Origin: Schaalia vaccimaxillae DSM 15804
Lineage (GTDB): Bacteria > Actinomycetota > Actinomycetes > Actinomycetales > Actinomycetaceae
Assembly: GCF_000420425.1 (NCBI RefSeq)
Contig: NZ_ATUX01000006.1
Coordinates: 372,001-436,000, forward strand
DNA: 64,000 nt
Direction: 5' to 3'
This document shows positions 43,697 to 53,203 of this stretch, piece after piece. A model generated the notes under the pieces. That model had not been told where the DNA came from and searched no databases. It was given only the letters and a program-made list of their open reading frames with translations. A program made the translations under genes and the position numbers. Numbering within the stretch: position 1 is the stretch's first letter; each line of letters opens with the position of its first letter.

Positions 43697-46495
43697 TCAG
43701 CGACCGGTCAGCTGCCAGGCGTCCTCGTCCTCATCCGGATGGTCATCCTCCCAATCGGGGGCTTGTCCACCGAAATCATGTCCAGCGTACGGGTCATTGT
43801 CGCCAGAATCAGCAACCTCGCCGGATTGTCCGCCACCTGGCTGTGCCTGCGCGCGAATGTCAGCCATGACCTCGTCATAGGACTTGCCCTCATCAGGATC
43901 TACGACAGCAGGCTCCTGCCCCAGCGATGACTGTTCGCCGCGCAGCATAGCCAAGACATCGGGCAACTGTTCGGGCGTCACCAGCACCTGTCGAGCCTTG
44001 GACCCCTCCGATGGGCCAACAATTTCACGTGATTCCAGCAGGTCCATGAGGCGCCCAGCGCGGGCAAATCCAACCCGTAACTTGCGTTGCAACATCGAGG
44101 TCGAACCCAGCTGAGTCGACACCACCAGTTCCGCGGCCTGCAGAAGATCGTCGAGGTCGTCTCCAATATCCTCAGCGACCTTGGCAACCTTTTGCTCAGC
44201 GGGTACAACATCGTCGCGGTAATGCGTCTCCATCTGAGTTTTCACATGCGCAACGATCTTGTGGATCTCCGACTCAGAGACCCAAGCACCCTGAACACGC
44301 ATCGGTTTAGATGCTCCAGCAGGCAAATACAGGGCATCACCCTGGCCGATGAGCTTCTCAGCTCCAGGCTGGTCAAGGATCGTCCTCGAGTCCGTCAATG
44401 ACGAGGTCGCAAATGCGAGCCTTGATGGGATATTCGCCTTAATTAAACCGGTAACAACGTCAACCGATGGCCTTTGGGTGGCCAAAACCAGGTGGATTCC
44501 TGCTGCACGGGCTAGCTGGGTAATTCGTTGAATTGAGGCTTCCACGTCGCGCGGAGCCACCATCATCATGTCTGCTAACTCGTCGACAACAACAAGCAAA
44601 TAAGGGTACGGATGCAGTTTTCGTTCCAACCCAGGTTTGGCCTGAACCTGTCCAGAACTGACTGCTTTATTGAAATCATCAATGTGCTTGAAGCCGTAGT
44701 CCGCTAGATCGTTGTAGCGCGCGTCCATCTCCTTAACCACCCATTCGAGAGCCTCAGCCGCTTTCTTCGGATCGGTGATGATCGGAGAGATCAGGTGCGG
44801 AATTCCCTCATAGATGGTCAATTCAACGCGCTTGGGGTCCACCAGGATCATTCGGACCTCCTGGGGGGTCGAACGCATCATGATGGAGGTAATCATTGAG
44901 TTAATGAAGGAAGACTTACCTGATCCGGTTTGGCCAGCGACCAGCATGTGCGGCGTCTTGGCTAGATTCGTCACAACGTACGAGCCTTCGACATCTTTGC
45001 CTACGCCCACAACAAGAGGATGCGGGTTGCGTTTAGCAGCACCAGAACGCAGCACGTCGCCCAGAGAGACGTTCTCTCGATCCGTATTGGGGATCTCGAT
45101 ACCGATAGCCGACTTTCCGGGAATCGGCGCAAGTATTCGAACGTCGGCTGAAGCCACCGCATAGGCGATGTTCTTCGACAGGTTTGTCAGCTTATCGACC
45201 TTGACGCCAGCACCCAGGACGACCTCGTAGCGGGTAACCGTGGGGCCTCGCGAAAAGTCCACAACCTTCGCATCAATGTTGAAGTCTGCAAACACCTGTG
45301 CAAGCGCACGAACAACCTGGTCGTTGACTGCAGAACGGGTCTTGTGAGGGGGACCCGCGACGAGCAGCGCCTCATCGGGAAGCACATAGGTAATGGATTC
45401 GTCGAGGGCGGACTGAAATTCAGGCGCAGAAGGCGCTTGTGTGAACTCCGGAGCACCCAGGTTCTCGCTTTCCTCAGCGAGGTCGCCGGCCGCCACGAGC
45501 TGACTGGTTTGAGACTCTTGACCAACCACAGGCACTTGAGTCAGCGCCTCCGTTGGAGCATCCTGCACTCCAGCAATGACGGGGGTTTGCGCTGTAATAT
45601 CTGGGGTTTCGCTCAGCGCATTGACAGGCTGAACCACTGTCTCAACTTCATGAGCTTGACGCATGGGTTCGTCGCCGTCGTATTGGTCCAGGAAGGCATC
45701 GTCACCGGCTGCAAGCTGTTCACGCGCCTCGCGTCGGGCACGCTGCCTAGGTGTTTCCTCATCGGGGTCGTCGTTCTCGCCGCGCGGGGAACGATCAAGA
45801 AGTTGAGCAATGAAGTTTCTGATCTTTACGGGGGCTTCACCAATACGTGTTTGGGTCGCAAGCAGAAGCGAGTATGCGAGCAAAAGAATGAGTATTGCAC
45901 CCGCTCCCCAACCCGATAGGAGATTCGTCAAAGGCCGCGCAACAAACCAACCAATCAAGCCTCCAGCGGCTTCGACCTGATCGAATGGCTTGAGCGGAGG
46001 GTTACCTTGTGAAATGTGGACCAGGCCTGTCAGAGCGACGATCACTCCGGTGGCTCCGGCAAAGTGATGCGGCAGCGCATGCTGACCTGATCGAGCGCGG
46101 ATCAGCTCGGCAGCAAAACCGATAAGCGCGAGCGGAACAACCACTGAAAAAATACCGACTGAGCCTGCGGCCCCATGGTGAATGAATGCACCTGCTTGGC
46201 CGGAGATTTGGAACCATTCGCGCAGTGCAACGACAATCGCAGCGGCGACACTGACAAAGGCAAGGGCATCACGTTTGACCTGTGGATCAGTGGCTCGCCA
46301 GGCTTTGGTCGCCGCCACCACAGCCTGACCAATGCCAGAAAATAGGCGCGCAAGCAGGCCCGGTTCGTTGAGTTGCGAAGACGGCTGCGTAGACGCCCTC
46401 TGATTCGCTGCTCGCGACGAGGACGTTCCCGAAGCACTCTTCTTGCGACCGGAGGAAGAACGCGATGATGACGGAGACGAAGACTTTGAGGCCAT
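43697..46495 (-). CDS. ftsK: DNA translocase FtsK/SpoIIIE
   Basis: Septal DNA pump that clears chromosomes from the closing septum. The 932-residue protein has a Ser/Lys-rich N-terminus, four membrane helices (about 75-240), an acidic linker (about 245-395), then alpha/beta motor domains with Walker A GQTGSGKS, VDELADMMMV as Walker B and LATQRPSVDVVTG, and a C-terminal winged-helix gamma domain (VSTQLGSTSMLQRKLRVGFARAGRLMDLLE) that reads polar DNA motifs. The extreme C-terminus is acidic. Confidence 0.97.
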   Translation of the reverse strand: MASKSSSPSSSRSSSGRKKSASGTSSSRAANQRASTQPSSQLNEPGLLARLFSGIGQAVVAATKAWRATDPQVKRDALAFVSVAAAIVVALREWFQISGQAGAFIHHGAAGSVGIFSVVVPLALIGFAAELIRARSGQHALPHHFAGATGVIVALTGLVHISQGNPPLKPFDQVEAAGGLIGWFVARPLTNLLSGWGAGAILILLLAYSLLLATQTRIGEAPVKIRNFIAQLLDRSPRGENDDPDEETPRQRARREAREQLAAGDDAFLDQYDGDEPMRQAHEVETVVQPVNALSETPDITAQTPVIAGVQDAPTEALTQVPVVGQESQTSQLVAAGDLAEESENLGAPEFTQAPSAPEFQSALDESITYVLPDEALLVAGPPHKTRSAVNDQVVRALAQVFADFNIDAKVVDFSRGPTVTRYEVVLGAGVKVDKLTNLSKNIAYAVASADVRILAPIPGKSAIGIEIPNTDRENVSLGDVLRSGAAKRNPHPLVVGVGKDVEGSYVVTNLAKTPHMLVAGQTGSGKSSFINSMITSIMMRSTPQEVRMILVDPKRVELTIYEGIPHLISPIITDPKKAAEALEWVVKEMDARYNDLADYGFKHIDDFNKAVSSGQVQAKPGLERKLHPYPYLLVVVDELADMMMVAPRDVEASIQRITQLARAAGIHLVLATQRPSVDVVTGLIKANIPSRLAFATSSLTDSRTILDQPGAEKLIGQGDALYLPAGASKPMRVQGAWVSESEIHKIVAHVKTQMETHYRDDVVPAEQKVAKVAEDIGDDLDDLLQAAELVVSTQLGSTSMLQRKLRVGFARAGRLMDLLESREIVGPSEGSKARQVLVTPEQLPDVLAMLRGEQSSLGQEPAVVDPDEGKSYDEVMADIRAQAQPGGGQSGEVADSGDNDPYAGHDFGGQAPDWEDDHPDEDEDAWQLTGR

Positions 46496-46562
46496 GATGC
46501 TTGTGACGGTACCCGCGACAATGCCGCCGACGCTTCAGGCGCGCCGCCTTTTTACCGCACCG

Positions 46563-47507
46563 TTACGCGGTCTTGGACACTGATCCGGTCTCTAAGACCC
46601 GATCGATCTGCTCTCGAGTTGGCACTGGAAGAGCCGATTCGTGCGAGATTGTGATCGCTGCAGCAGCATTGGCCATCCTGCATGCTTCCTGCAGATTCGC
46701 ACCCATCAAAAGGCCTGCGCACATCGTTGCGATATGCGTATCCCCCACCCCGGCAGTGTCGGCAACTTCGGCGTCGAAAGCATCAATTTTTATCACGGGC
46801 GAATCCACGTTTTCTTGGACTTCGCAGCCGTTTCGTCCCATCCGCCGCACGGTTGCTGCTTCTGGCCGTAGCAGATGACGTATGCCTACTCCCGGTTCGA
46901 AGTCGTTGAGGATATTCGTCAACGCCGCATATTCACGAATGTTCATGGTGACAATGTCAGCGCGTTTGAAAAGCTGCTTCCATACTTCGACAGGCACCTG
47001 CTCAACCGCTGGAGAAACAGAGACCACCAGCTTGACTGAACTGGGTAACGCCGCGGCCCAGCCTGAGAGGACTTTGGCCGAATGTGAGCTCGTTAAATCC
47101 GATGCGGCTACGTGGATCAGATCCCCTGGTTGCAGGACGAGGTGATCGAGTACGGCGCGCGCTGGTTCTGATTCAACTCCAGCTGTCACAATCGACGTCA
47201 TTGAACCGTTTTCAGAAATCAACTGGATAGCGACTCCAATATCTCCGACCAGTTCCTGGGTGATGACATCGACTCCCGCATCCGACAGAAGCTGGCGGAC
47301 CGTGAAGGAGTTTGGTCCAGTTCCGAGCGGGGAAGCCAGAGCTGCCGGCACTCCAAGAGCCGCCACAGCTGACAAAGTCGTGAAACCACCGCCGGGTCGA
47401 GATGAGGCGGCGTCCGCGTGCACCGATCCACCTAGAGGCGGCATGTATGAAATGTTCATCGGCAGGACCAGAACCACCGAGTGCGTTGAAATGAAACGTC
47501 CCGTCAT
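46563..47507 (-). CDS. PfkB family sugar kinase
   Basis: Ribokinase-like kinase of 314 residues. It shows the N-terminal PGGGFTTLSAVAALG substrate motif and the C-terminal anion-hole/catalytic motif VADTAGVGDTHIATMCAGLL with the catalytic Asp. The substrate cannot be deduced. It lies between rnj and ftsK on the same strand, with about 50-65 bp on each side. Confidence 0.82.
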   Translation of the reverse strand: MTGRFISTHSVVLVLPMNISYMPPLGGSVHADAASSRPGGGFTTLSAVAALGVPAALASPLGTGPNSFTVRQLLSDAGVDVITQELVGDIGVAIQLISENGSMTSIVTAGVESEPARAVLDHLVLQPGDLIHVAASDLTSSHSAKVLSGWAAALPSSVKLVVSVSPAVEQVPVEVWKQLFKRADIVTMNIREYAALTNILNDFEPGVGIRHLLRPEAATVRRMGRNGCEVQENVDSPVIKIDAFDAEVADTAGVGDTHIATMCAGLLMGANLQEACRMANAAAAITISHESALPVPTREQIDRVLETGSVSKTA

Positions 47508-47556
47508 TGAGGTGCCTCCTGACGCTCGCGAAGCTCACACATTCCTTGGGGTCCGT

Positions 47557-49248
47557 TCACTGTTCGGTGACAACCGGAACAATCATGGGGCGGCGGCGCA
47601 GTCGGCGAGCGACCCAACGACCAATAACTCGACGCATAGCCTGCTGCAAGACATAAGGATCCTGTTTGCCGGGGGCTGCTGCATCCTTGAGCGCTGCTTC
47701 AACGTCGGGAAGGATTTCGTCAAAGACTGAATCGTCCTCGGCCATACCGATGGCACGGATCGTTGGCCCCGCCAAGACCATGCCTGAGTCATGTTCGACA
47801 ACCGCGTAGACGCTGATGAAGCCTTCCGAACCCAGGGTTCGTCGCGTCTCGAGTTCGTCCTCGGAAATCTCTCCAATGGAGCGTCCATCAACGTAGACAT
47901 ATTCGCACGGAACCATACCCGACACGCGGGCACGGCCATCCTTAAGATCAACGGTGACGCCGTCCTCGGCTAGGACAACATTTTCCGGCGAGATACCGGT
48001 CTTGACGGCCAGTTGTCCGTTGGCGACAAGGTGACGAACCTCGCCGTGGATCGGCATAACATTGGTTGGTTGGATGATGTTGTAGCAGTAGATGAGTTCG
48101 CCCGCTGACGCATGGCCAGACACGTGGACCTTCGCATTGGCTTTATGGACGACTCTGGCGCCAAGCCTAGTCAATTCGTTGATAACCCGGTACACGGAGT
48201 TTTCGTTCCCAGGGATCAGCGAGGACGCAAAGACCACCATATCCCCCGGTTCAATGGTCACGGTGCGATGGGAGCCTGTGCTCATGCGTGACAAGGCAGC
48301 CATGGGCTCACCCTGAGAGCCGGTCGCCATGTAGACGCGCTCATGAGCAGGCAATTCAGCAATAGTTTTCTGGTCGACAATGACGCCCTCGGGCACCGTC
48401 AAATAGCCTTTTTCTTGGGCGATACGCATATTGCGTTCCATAGAGCGGCCCACCAACACCACCTTGCGGCCATGAGCGTGGGCAGCATGGATCACCTGCT
48501 GGACGCGGTGGACGTGGGAAGCAAAGGAAGCAACCACAATCTGTCCATCGGCCTCGCCAAAGACTCGGTCAAGGACGGGCCCGATCTCGCGTTCTGGGGT
48601 GATGAATCCGGGGACCTCGGCGTTAGTGGAGTCCACCATGAATAGGTCGACTCCTTCCTCGCCAAAGCGCGCGAAGGAGCGCAGATCGGTCAAGCGACGG
48701 TCCAAGGGCAGCTGGTCCATCTTGAAGTCGCCGGTGATGAGGATCTTTCCGGCTTCGGTGCGCACGAACACCGCGAGCGCATCCGGGATCGAGTGGGTGA
48801 CCGACACAAACTCGAGGTCGAAGGGACCCACGGTGATGCGGTCGCCTTCGGCCACCACGTAGAGGTGTTCGGCAGGAAGCCTGTGCTCTTTGAGCTTGGG
48901 TTCAACGAAAGCGAGCGTCAGATCAGACCCGTACATGGGGATGTCATCACGCAGCTTCGACAGGTAAGGCACTGCACCGATGTGGTCTTCGTGCCCGTGG
49001 GTCAGCACCATGCCCACGACGTCGTCGAGGCGGTCTTCGATCCAGGAGAAATCGGGGAGGATGAGGTCGACACCGGGTTGGGTCTCTTCGGGGAAAAGGA
49101 CGCCGCAGTCAACGATCAGGAGCTTGCCCTGGTATTCCAGGACATTCATGTTCCTGCCAACTTCTCCGAGGCCACCCAGGGGGATGACGCGGATAGCGCC
49201 GCCTTCCAGGGGCGCGGGTTCAGACAGGTTTTCGTACAGAGGCTTCAT
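47557..49248 (-). CDS. rnj: Ribonuclease J
   Basis: Metallo-beta-lactamase/beta-CASP nuclease with 5'-3' exo- and endonuclease activity in mRNA decay and rRNA processing. The 563-residue protein has the zinc motif HGHEDHIG beginning at His84, further ligands around VTHSIPDA and ITGDFKMD, and the beta-CASP motifs including ASFASHVHRVQQ and VSGHASAGEL. The ATG at 49248 lacks a good ribosome-binding site; CACACT six bases upstream may be a weak leaderless -10. It follows dapA, as in many actinobacteria. Confidence 0.96.
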   Translation of the reverse strand: MKPLYENLSEPAPLEGGAIRVIPLGGLGEVGRNMNVLEYQGKLLIVDCGVLFPEETQPGVDLILPDFSWIEDRLDDVVGMVLTHGHEDHIGAVPYLSKLRDDIPMYGSDLTLAFVEPKLKEHRLPAEHLYVVAEGDRITVGPFDLEFVSVTHSIPDALAVFVRTEAGKILITGDFKMDQLPLDRRLTDLRSFARFGEEGVDLFMVDSTNAEVPGFITPEREIGPVLDRVFGEADGQIVVASFASHVHRVQQVIHAAHAHGRKVVLVGRSMERNMRIAQEKGYLTVPEGVIVDQKTIAELPAHERVYMATGSQGEPMAALSRMSTGSHRTVTIEPGDMVVFASSLIPGNENSVYRVINELTRLGARVVHKANAKVHVSGHASAGELIYCYNIIQPTNVMPIHGEVRHLVANGQLAVKTGISPENVVLAEDGVTVDLKDGRARVSGMVPCEYVYVDGRSIGEISEDELETRRTLGSEGFISVYAVVEHDSGMVLAGPTIRAIGMAEDDSVFDEILPDVEAALKDAAAPGKQDPYVLQQAMRRVIGRWVARRLRRRPMIVPVVTEQ

Positions 49249-49323
49249 AGTCCAAGTGTGCCATGTTCTCCGTTAACGTATCCGAACCGAGCGGCCCCGC
49301 CACTGGCCGACGCCCGTTGCCGC

Positions 49324-50220
49324 TCACAGCAGCGAAGCGTTCTCCATGGCTGTGCGAAGTGCAGAAATCTCATCCTCGCTGGCTCTCATCAGAGGTAGGC
49401 GAACAGCGGGACTGTCAATCAGCCCTTGTAAATGGACTGCGTGCTTAGCCATGACTGCCCCTTGGCCTCCACCCATAATGGCTGCAACGAGGGGACGCAA
49501 GGAGTAGGCGAGCTCACGAGCTTCCCACACTTGGTCTGCGTCCAGTAGGTCAATCATCTGCCGGTATTGGCTTCCCGCTACGTGAGCAACAACGGAAATA
49601 AAACCGGAGGCCCCACCTGTCATCCACGCAAAGTTCAGACCATCATCACCCGAGTAGTATTCCAATCCGGTACGGTGCATACGTTCGACGCCCTGCTCGA
49701 CATTGCCCGTGGCATCTTTGACTGCGCTGATCCGTGGGTGAGTGGCAAGGTCATCAAGGGTTTCGTCAGAAAACGCCAAGCCTGTGCGTCCGGGAATGTC
49801 ATAGAGCATGATCGGCAGGTCGGTGGCATCGGTAATGGCGTGCACATGTGCACGTAGGCCAGCCTGCGATGGGCGGTTGTAATAGGGCGCGACCACAAGC
49901 AAGCCGTCAGCCCCGTGTTCTTGGGCGCCTTCGGCTATACGCACGGCGTGCGCTGTGTCGTTGGAGCCAGCTCCGGCCAGGATGAAGGCCTTGTCCCCCA
50001 CGGCCTCTTTGACGGCGACCGTCAGGTCGTTCTTTTCGGGCTGATGCGTGGTTGGTGATTCTCCGGTGGTTCCGTGCACGAGGATCGTGTCGCAGCCGTC
50101 ATCAACGAGCTTTCGGGCAAGACGTTGAGCCGACTCAAGGTCGACGGAGCCGTCCTCATGGAAAGGCGTGACGAGTGCGGGAGCTAAGGATCCGAATTGG
50201 CGTGCAGGAATGTGGCTCAT
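49324..50220 (-). CDS. dapA: 4-hydroxy-tetrahydrodipicolinate synthase
   Basis: Condenses pyruvate with aspartate semialdehyde in the lysine/diaminopimelate pathway. The 298-residue TIM-barrel protein has HGTTGESPT, YDIPGRTGLAF (catalytic Tyr region) and ISAVKDATGN with the Schiff-base Lys. The start is MSHIPARQFG (50220), with TATGCT seven bases upstream and no Shine-Dalgarno. dapB lies just upstream past a GNAT gene. Confidence 0.95.
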   Translation of the reverse strand: MSHIPARQFGSLAPALVTPFHEDGSVDLESAQRLARKLVDDGCDTILVHGTTGESPTTHQPEKNDLTVAVKEAVGDKAFILAGAGSNDTAHAVRIAEGAQEHGADGLLVVAPYYNRPSQAGLRAHVHAITDATDLPIMLYDIPGRTGLAFSDETLDDLATHPRISAVKDATGNVEQGVERMHRTGLEYYSGDDGLNFAWMTGGASGFISVVAHVAGSQYRQMIDLLDADQVWEARELAYSLRPLVAAIMGGGQGAVMAKHAVHLQGLIDSPAVRLPLMRASEDEISALRTAMENASLL

Positions 50221-50227
50221 GACATCG

Positions 50228-50233
50228 AGCATA
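50228..50233 (-). promoter_or_regulatory. -10 hexamer TATGCT of a leaderless dapA promoter
   Basis: Lies 7 nt before the ATG at 50220; good match to the TATAAT-type consensus. Confidence 0.5.
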
Positions 50234-50304
50234 GCGGCCTAGTTCACCAGCTTCGTCCTTGACCACCTGGCGGTCGCTAAAGCGTTCCTCGTCTTCGAGG
50301 CTGT

Positions 50305-50904
50305 CTAACGCGTTGCCCACCAAAGATGTTGGACGAGGGCGGCGTCCTCCTGCACATTCTTGGGCCCCAGCTGGCGGCGCACAGGAGTCGGTGCGAAGCC
50401 TGCTGACTGGTAGAAGCGGATGCGCGCTTGGTCCGCATTCGAGATCCACACCCGCAGACACGAGGTCGAACTAGTGTCTGCTACAGCTTGAAGCAGGCGT
50501 GATCCGTGGCCGGATCGAGCAAAGTCTGGGTCGACGTAGAGTTCGTGGATGTCGGTTCCGGCTGGAATGGGGTCGGCACCATCGACACGGATTTCATCCC
50601 CTGGTGCGGCGAAAGCAAAGCCTGCAATCCCGTGTCCATGCAAGGCAACAAGCGTTTGTACCCCTGCAGGTTTGGGTCCTGATAGGGAGGCGTGCCACTG
50701 CTCTGTGATCTGGGCAGCATCGATTCCAAGCGTAGGAGTGGATGCCTCATCGACGCCTGTGACGCTGAGGATCGAGGCCACTTGAAGTTGCGCGATTCGA
50801 GCAGCGTCATCTGGTTGCGCGGGTCTGACCGATCGATCCACGCCGTTGGAGGCATGTGTATGTCCTTCATGTCCCGCCATATTTTGCCCGCTTTCAAGGC
50901 TCAT
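50305..50904 (-). CDS. GNAT family N-acetyltransferase
   Basis: 199-residue acetyltransferase with a GNAT fold: VRPAQPDDAARIAQLQ at the start of the domain, HELYVDPDFARSGHGSRLLQAV as the acetyl-CoA loop, and a C-terminal IRFYQSAGF. The substrate is unknown. Its start overlaps the dapB stop by 4 bp, so it is coupled to dapB, but a lysine-pathway role is not implied by sequence. Confidence 0.83.
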   Translation of the reverse strand: MSLESGQNMAGHEGHTHASNGVDRSVRPAQPDDAARIAQLQVASILSVTGVDEASTPTLGIDAAQITEQWHASLSGPKPAGVQTLVALHGHGIAGFAFAAPGDEIRVDGADPIPAGTDIHELYVDPDFARSGHGSRLLQAVADTSSTSCLRVWISNADQARIRFYQSAGFAPTPVRRQLGPKNVQEDAALVQHLWWATR

Positions 50905-51641
50905 AGGCCCAGGACCTGATCGAGGCCGACGGTCAATCCAGGACGGTCTGCTACCTTGCGAATGGCCAGCAGAACACCGGGCATGAAAGAGACCCGGTCA
51001 AAAGAATCCGTGCGGATGACCAGTTGTTCGCCCTCGTTACCAAAAAGGATCTCTTCAGACGCAGTCAGCCCGCGCAAGCGCACAGCATGTACGGGAACAC
51101 CGTCCACCCGGCCTCCACGTGTACCTTCCGGGTCGATCTGCGTTGCATCTGGGATGGAACCTAGGCCGGCCTTTTGGCGGGCAGCGGCAATCCCACGGGC
51201 TGTGGCGGTGGCTGTTCCCGAAGGTGCATCCACCTTATTGGGGTGGTGCATTTCGATCACTTCTGCCGACTCAAAGTAGGGAGCAGCAAGGGCAGCGAAC
51301 TTCATAGCCAGGACCGCGCCCATGGCAAAGTTTGGAGCGATGAGGACGCTGCGCCCAGCCTCGTTGGCGTGTACGCGTACACGCTCGTAGGACTCTTCGC
51401 TCCAGCCGGTGGTTCCGACCACGACATTGAGGCCCGCGTCCAATAATGCGTGGACGTTGGATTCTGTAACGGCAGGGACTGAGAAGTCCACGGCAACAGT
51501 TGCACCATTCAAAGCGGAGACATTGATGGCATCGCCTGCATCAAGCATGGCAACGACCTTCATGTCGGAGGCTTTTGTAACAGCCTCGACGACTGTTTTG
51601 CCCATACGTCCCTGGGCGCCAGTCACTGCTACCTGAATCAT
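50901..51641 (-). CDS. dapB: 4-hydroxy-tetrahydrodipicolinate reductase
   Basis: NAD(P)H-dependent reductase after DapA in lysine/DAP synthesis. The 246-residue product has VTGAQGRMGKTV (nucleotide loop), VVGTTGWSEE, APNFAMGAVLAMKFA and the active-site EMHHPNKVDAPSGTA. It stands between the M16 peptidase gene and the GNAT gene, a common actinobacterial order (pnp, M16, dapB). Confidence 0.95.
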   Translation of the reverse strand: MIQVAVTGAQGRMGKTVVEAVTKASDMKVVAMLDAGDAINVSALNGATVAVDFSVPAVTESNVHALLDAGLNVVVGTTGWSEESYERVRVHANEAGRSVLIAPNFAMGAVLAMKFAALAAPYFESAEVIEMHHPNKVDAPSGTATATARGIAAARQKAGLGSIPDATQIDPEGTRGGRVDGVPVHAVRLRGLTASEEILFGNEGEQLVIRTDSFDRVSFMPGVLLAIRKVADRPGLTVGLDQVLGL

Positions 51642-51736
51642 TGTTCATCCCCGTTCCTTGCTAATGTCTGCATCGATTGTGGCATTGCTGGCTTCATCCG
51701 CGCGCGCACGTCCACCGAGTTGGGATCGTCGAGCTT

Positions 51737-53056
51737 TTACTCACGTGGAAGAACCAAAGCCTTATATCGGTGGCGACCAGCAAGCTCTGCCGCCATATCG
51801 CTGACCTGCTGAGCTGTGACCCCATCAATTTTTGTCAAAGTCTCATCGACGGTGCGGTAGGTCCCAGAAATTTCCGCTCGCCCCAGACGCATCATCCGTG
51901 ACCAATTGTCTTCTAGTCCCAGTGCTACCGATCCGCGGACCTGGCCGCGCACCCGACTGAGTTCTTCTTCGGTGGGGCCATTGGCAGCAAGATCTTCAAG
52001 TTGACCAACCATGATGCGAGCAACCTCGTCAATGTGGCGCCGTGATGTGCCCGCATACATGCCAAAGGTGCCCGAATCCGATAGTGCCGACTCAAAAGCG
52101 TAGGTCGTGTAAGCCAATCCCCTCTTCTCGCGGATCTCTTGGAAGAGGCGCGACGATAGTGAACCTCCCAGGATGCTGAGCAGAACGGACATAATGTGTC
52201 CGTTGGGATCATCCGCTTTCATGCCTCGTGTTCCCAAAATGAGGTGGGCTTGTTCAACGTCCCTGATCCGTGTGATTTCGTCGTCGTGTTCGACTGGTTC
52301 AGGGGCGTTCGTCATTCGCCTTGGCCTGGGCTGGTGGGCTTGTAAATGGATGTCATTCCAAGAGGACCGAGCCAACGCCTGATCCACGAGCTCCGCGAGC
52401 TGTTGGTGATCAACGTTGCCTGCAGCGGTGACCACGAGATTGTCTGGCCCATAGGTCTGCTTGTAGTGGTCCCAGACGGCATCTCGGGTAACCGCTCGAA
52501 TAGCATCAGAAGTCCCACCGATCGGTCGACCTGCAGGAACATCCCCATGAACTGCCAGCTGGAAAGCATCGTGGATCACTTCAATAGGACTGTCCTGCGA
52601 CATTGCTAACTCGTCAAGAATCACCCCTTTTTCCATGTCAAAGTCCACCGGAGTGATCAGCGAATCAGCCACCATATCGGTAATGACATCAATAGCCATC
52701 GGCAAGTCTTCACCCAGGACACGTGCCCAATATGCAGTGTGCTCGCGGGCCGTCTCCGCGTTTGATTCGCCTCCGACACAGTCAAATGCCACCGCAATAT
52801 CTAAAGCACTACGTCGAGAAGTCCCCTTGAACAACAAGTGTTCAAGGAAATGGGTGGATCCAGCGCCCTCGTTAGTCTCATCACGAGACCCCACCGGAAC
52901 CCACAGTCCCAGGCTCACGGATTGCATTGCCGGCACTCGCTGAGTGACGATCCGGGTACCACCGAGGGTAACAGTGCGTTTGACTCGGGTTCCGGCGTCT
53001 TCGAAGGAGGACGAGGACGGCCCCTGGTCAAGCGGTAATCCAATAGGAGGTGTCAT
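51737..53056 (-). CDS. M16 family zinc metallopeptidase
   Basis: Processing-peptidase-like (PepR/YmxG type) protein of 439 residues. The inverted zinc motif HFLEH is at 69-73, with the downstream Glu ligand expected near residues 140-150, and an R/Y-containing C-terminal domain (GLAYTTYAFESALSDSGTFGMYAGTS). Genes of this family directly follow pnp in many Gram-positives. It is complete and probably active; substrates are unknown. Confidence 0.93.
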   Translation of the reverse strand: MTPPIGLPLDQGPSSSSFEDAGTRVKRTVTLGGTRIVTQRVPAMQSVSLGLWVPVGSRDETNEGAGSTHFLEHLLFKGTSRRSALDIAVAFDCVGGESNAETAREHTAYWARVLGEDLPMAIDVITDMVADSLITPVDFDMEKGVILDELAMSQDSPIEVIHDAFQLAVHGDVPAGRPIGGTSDAIRAVTRDAVWDHYKQTYGPDNLVVTAAGNVDHQQLAELVDQALARSSWNDIHLQAHQPRPRRMTNAPEPVEHDDEITRIRDVEQAHLILGTRGMKADDPNGHIMSVLLSILGGSLSSRLFQEIREKRGLAYTTYAFESALSDSGTFGMYAGTSRRHIDEVARIMVGQLEDLAANGPTEEELSRVRGQVRGSVALGLEDNWSRMMRLGRAEISGTYRTVDETLTKIDGVTAQQVSDMAAELAGRHRYKALVLPRE

Positions 53057-53130
53057 TTTCGGGGGTTCTCCAAGATTGTTTCACTTGTGCTGATAAAGCA
53101 GGCCACACAATTTCGCCAGCGTATATAGAC

Positions 53131-53169
53131 AGGTGTAGGGGTGAGCCTCAACGGCTCTCCCCTACACCT
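53131..53169 (-). terminator. Hairpin terminator downstream of pnp
   Basis: A 17-position stem with one T-T mismatch and a 5-nt loop, about 35 bases after the pnp stop. It has no strong T-tract. Confidence 0.65.
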
Positions 53170-53203
53170 GAATTCCGAGGCGGTCTACCACCTTATGTGG
53201 CGC

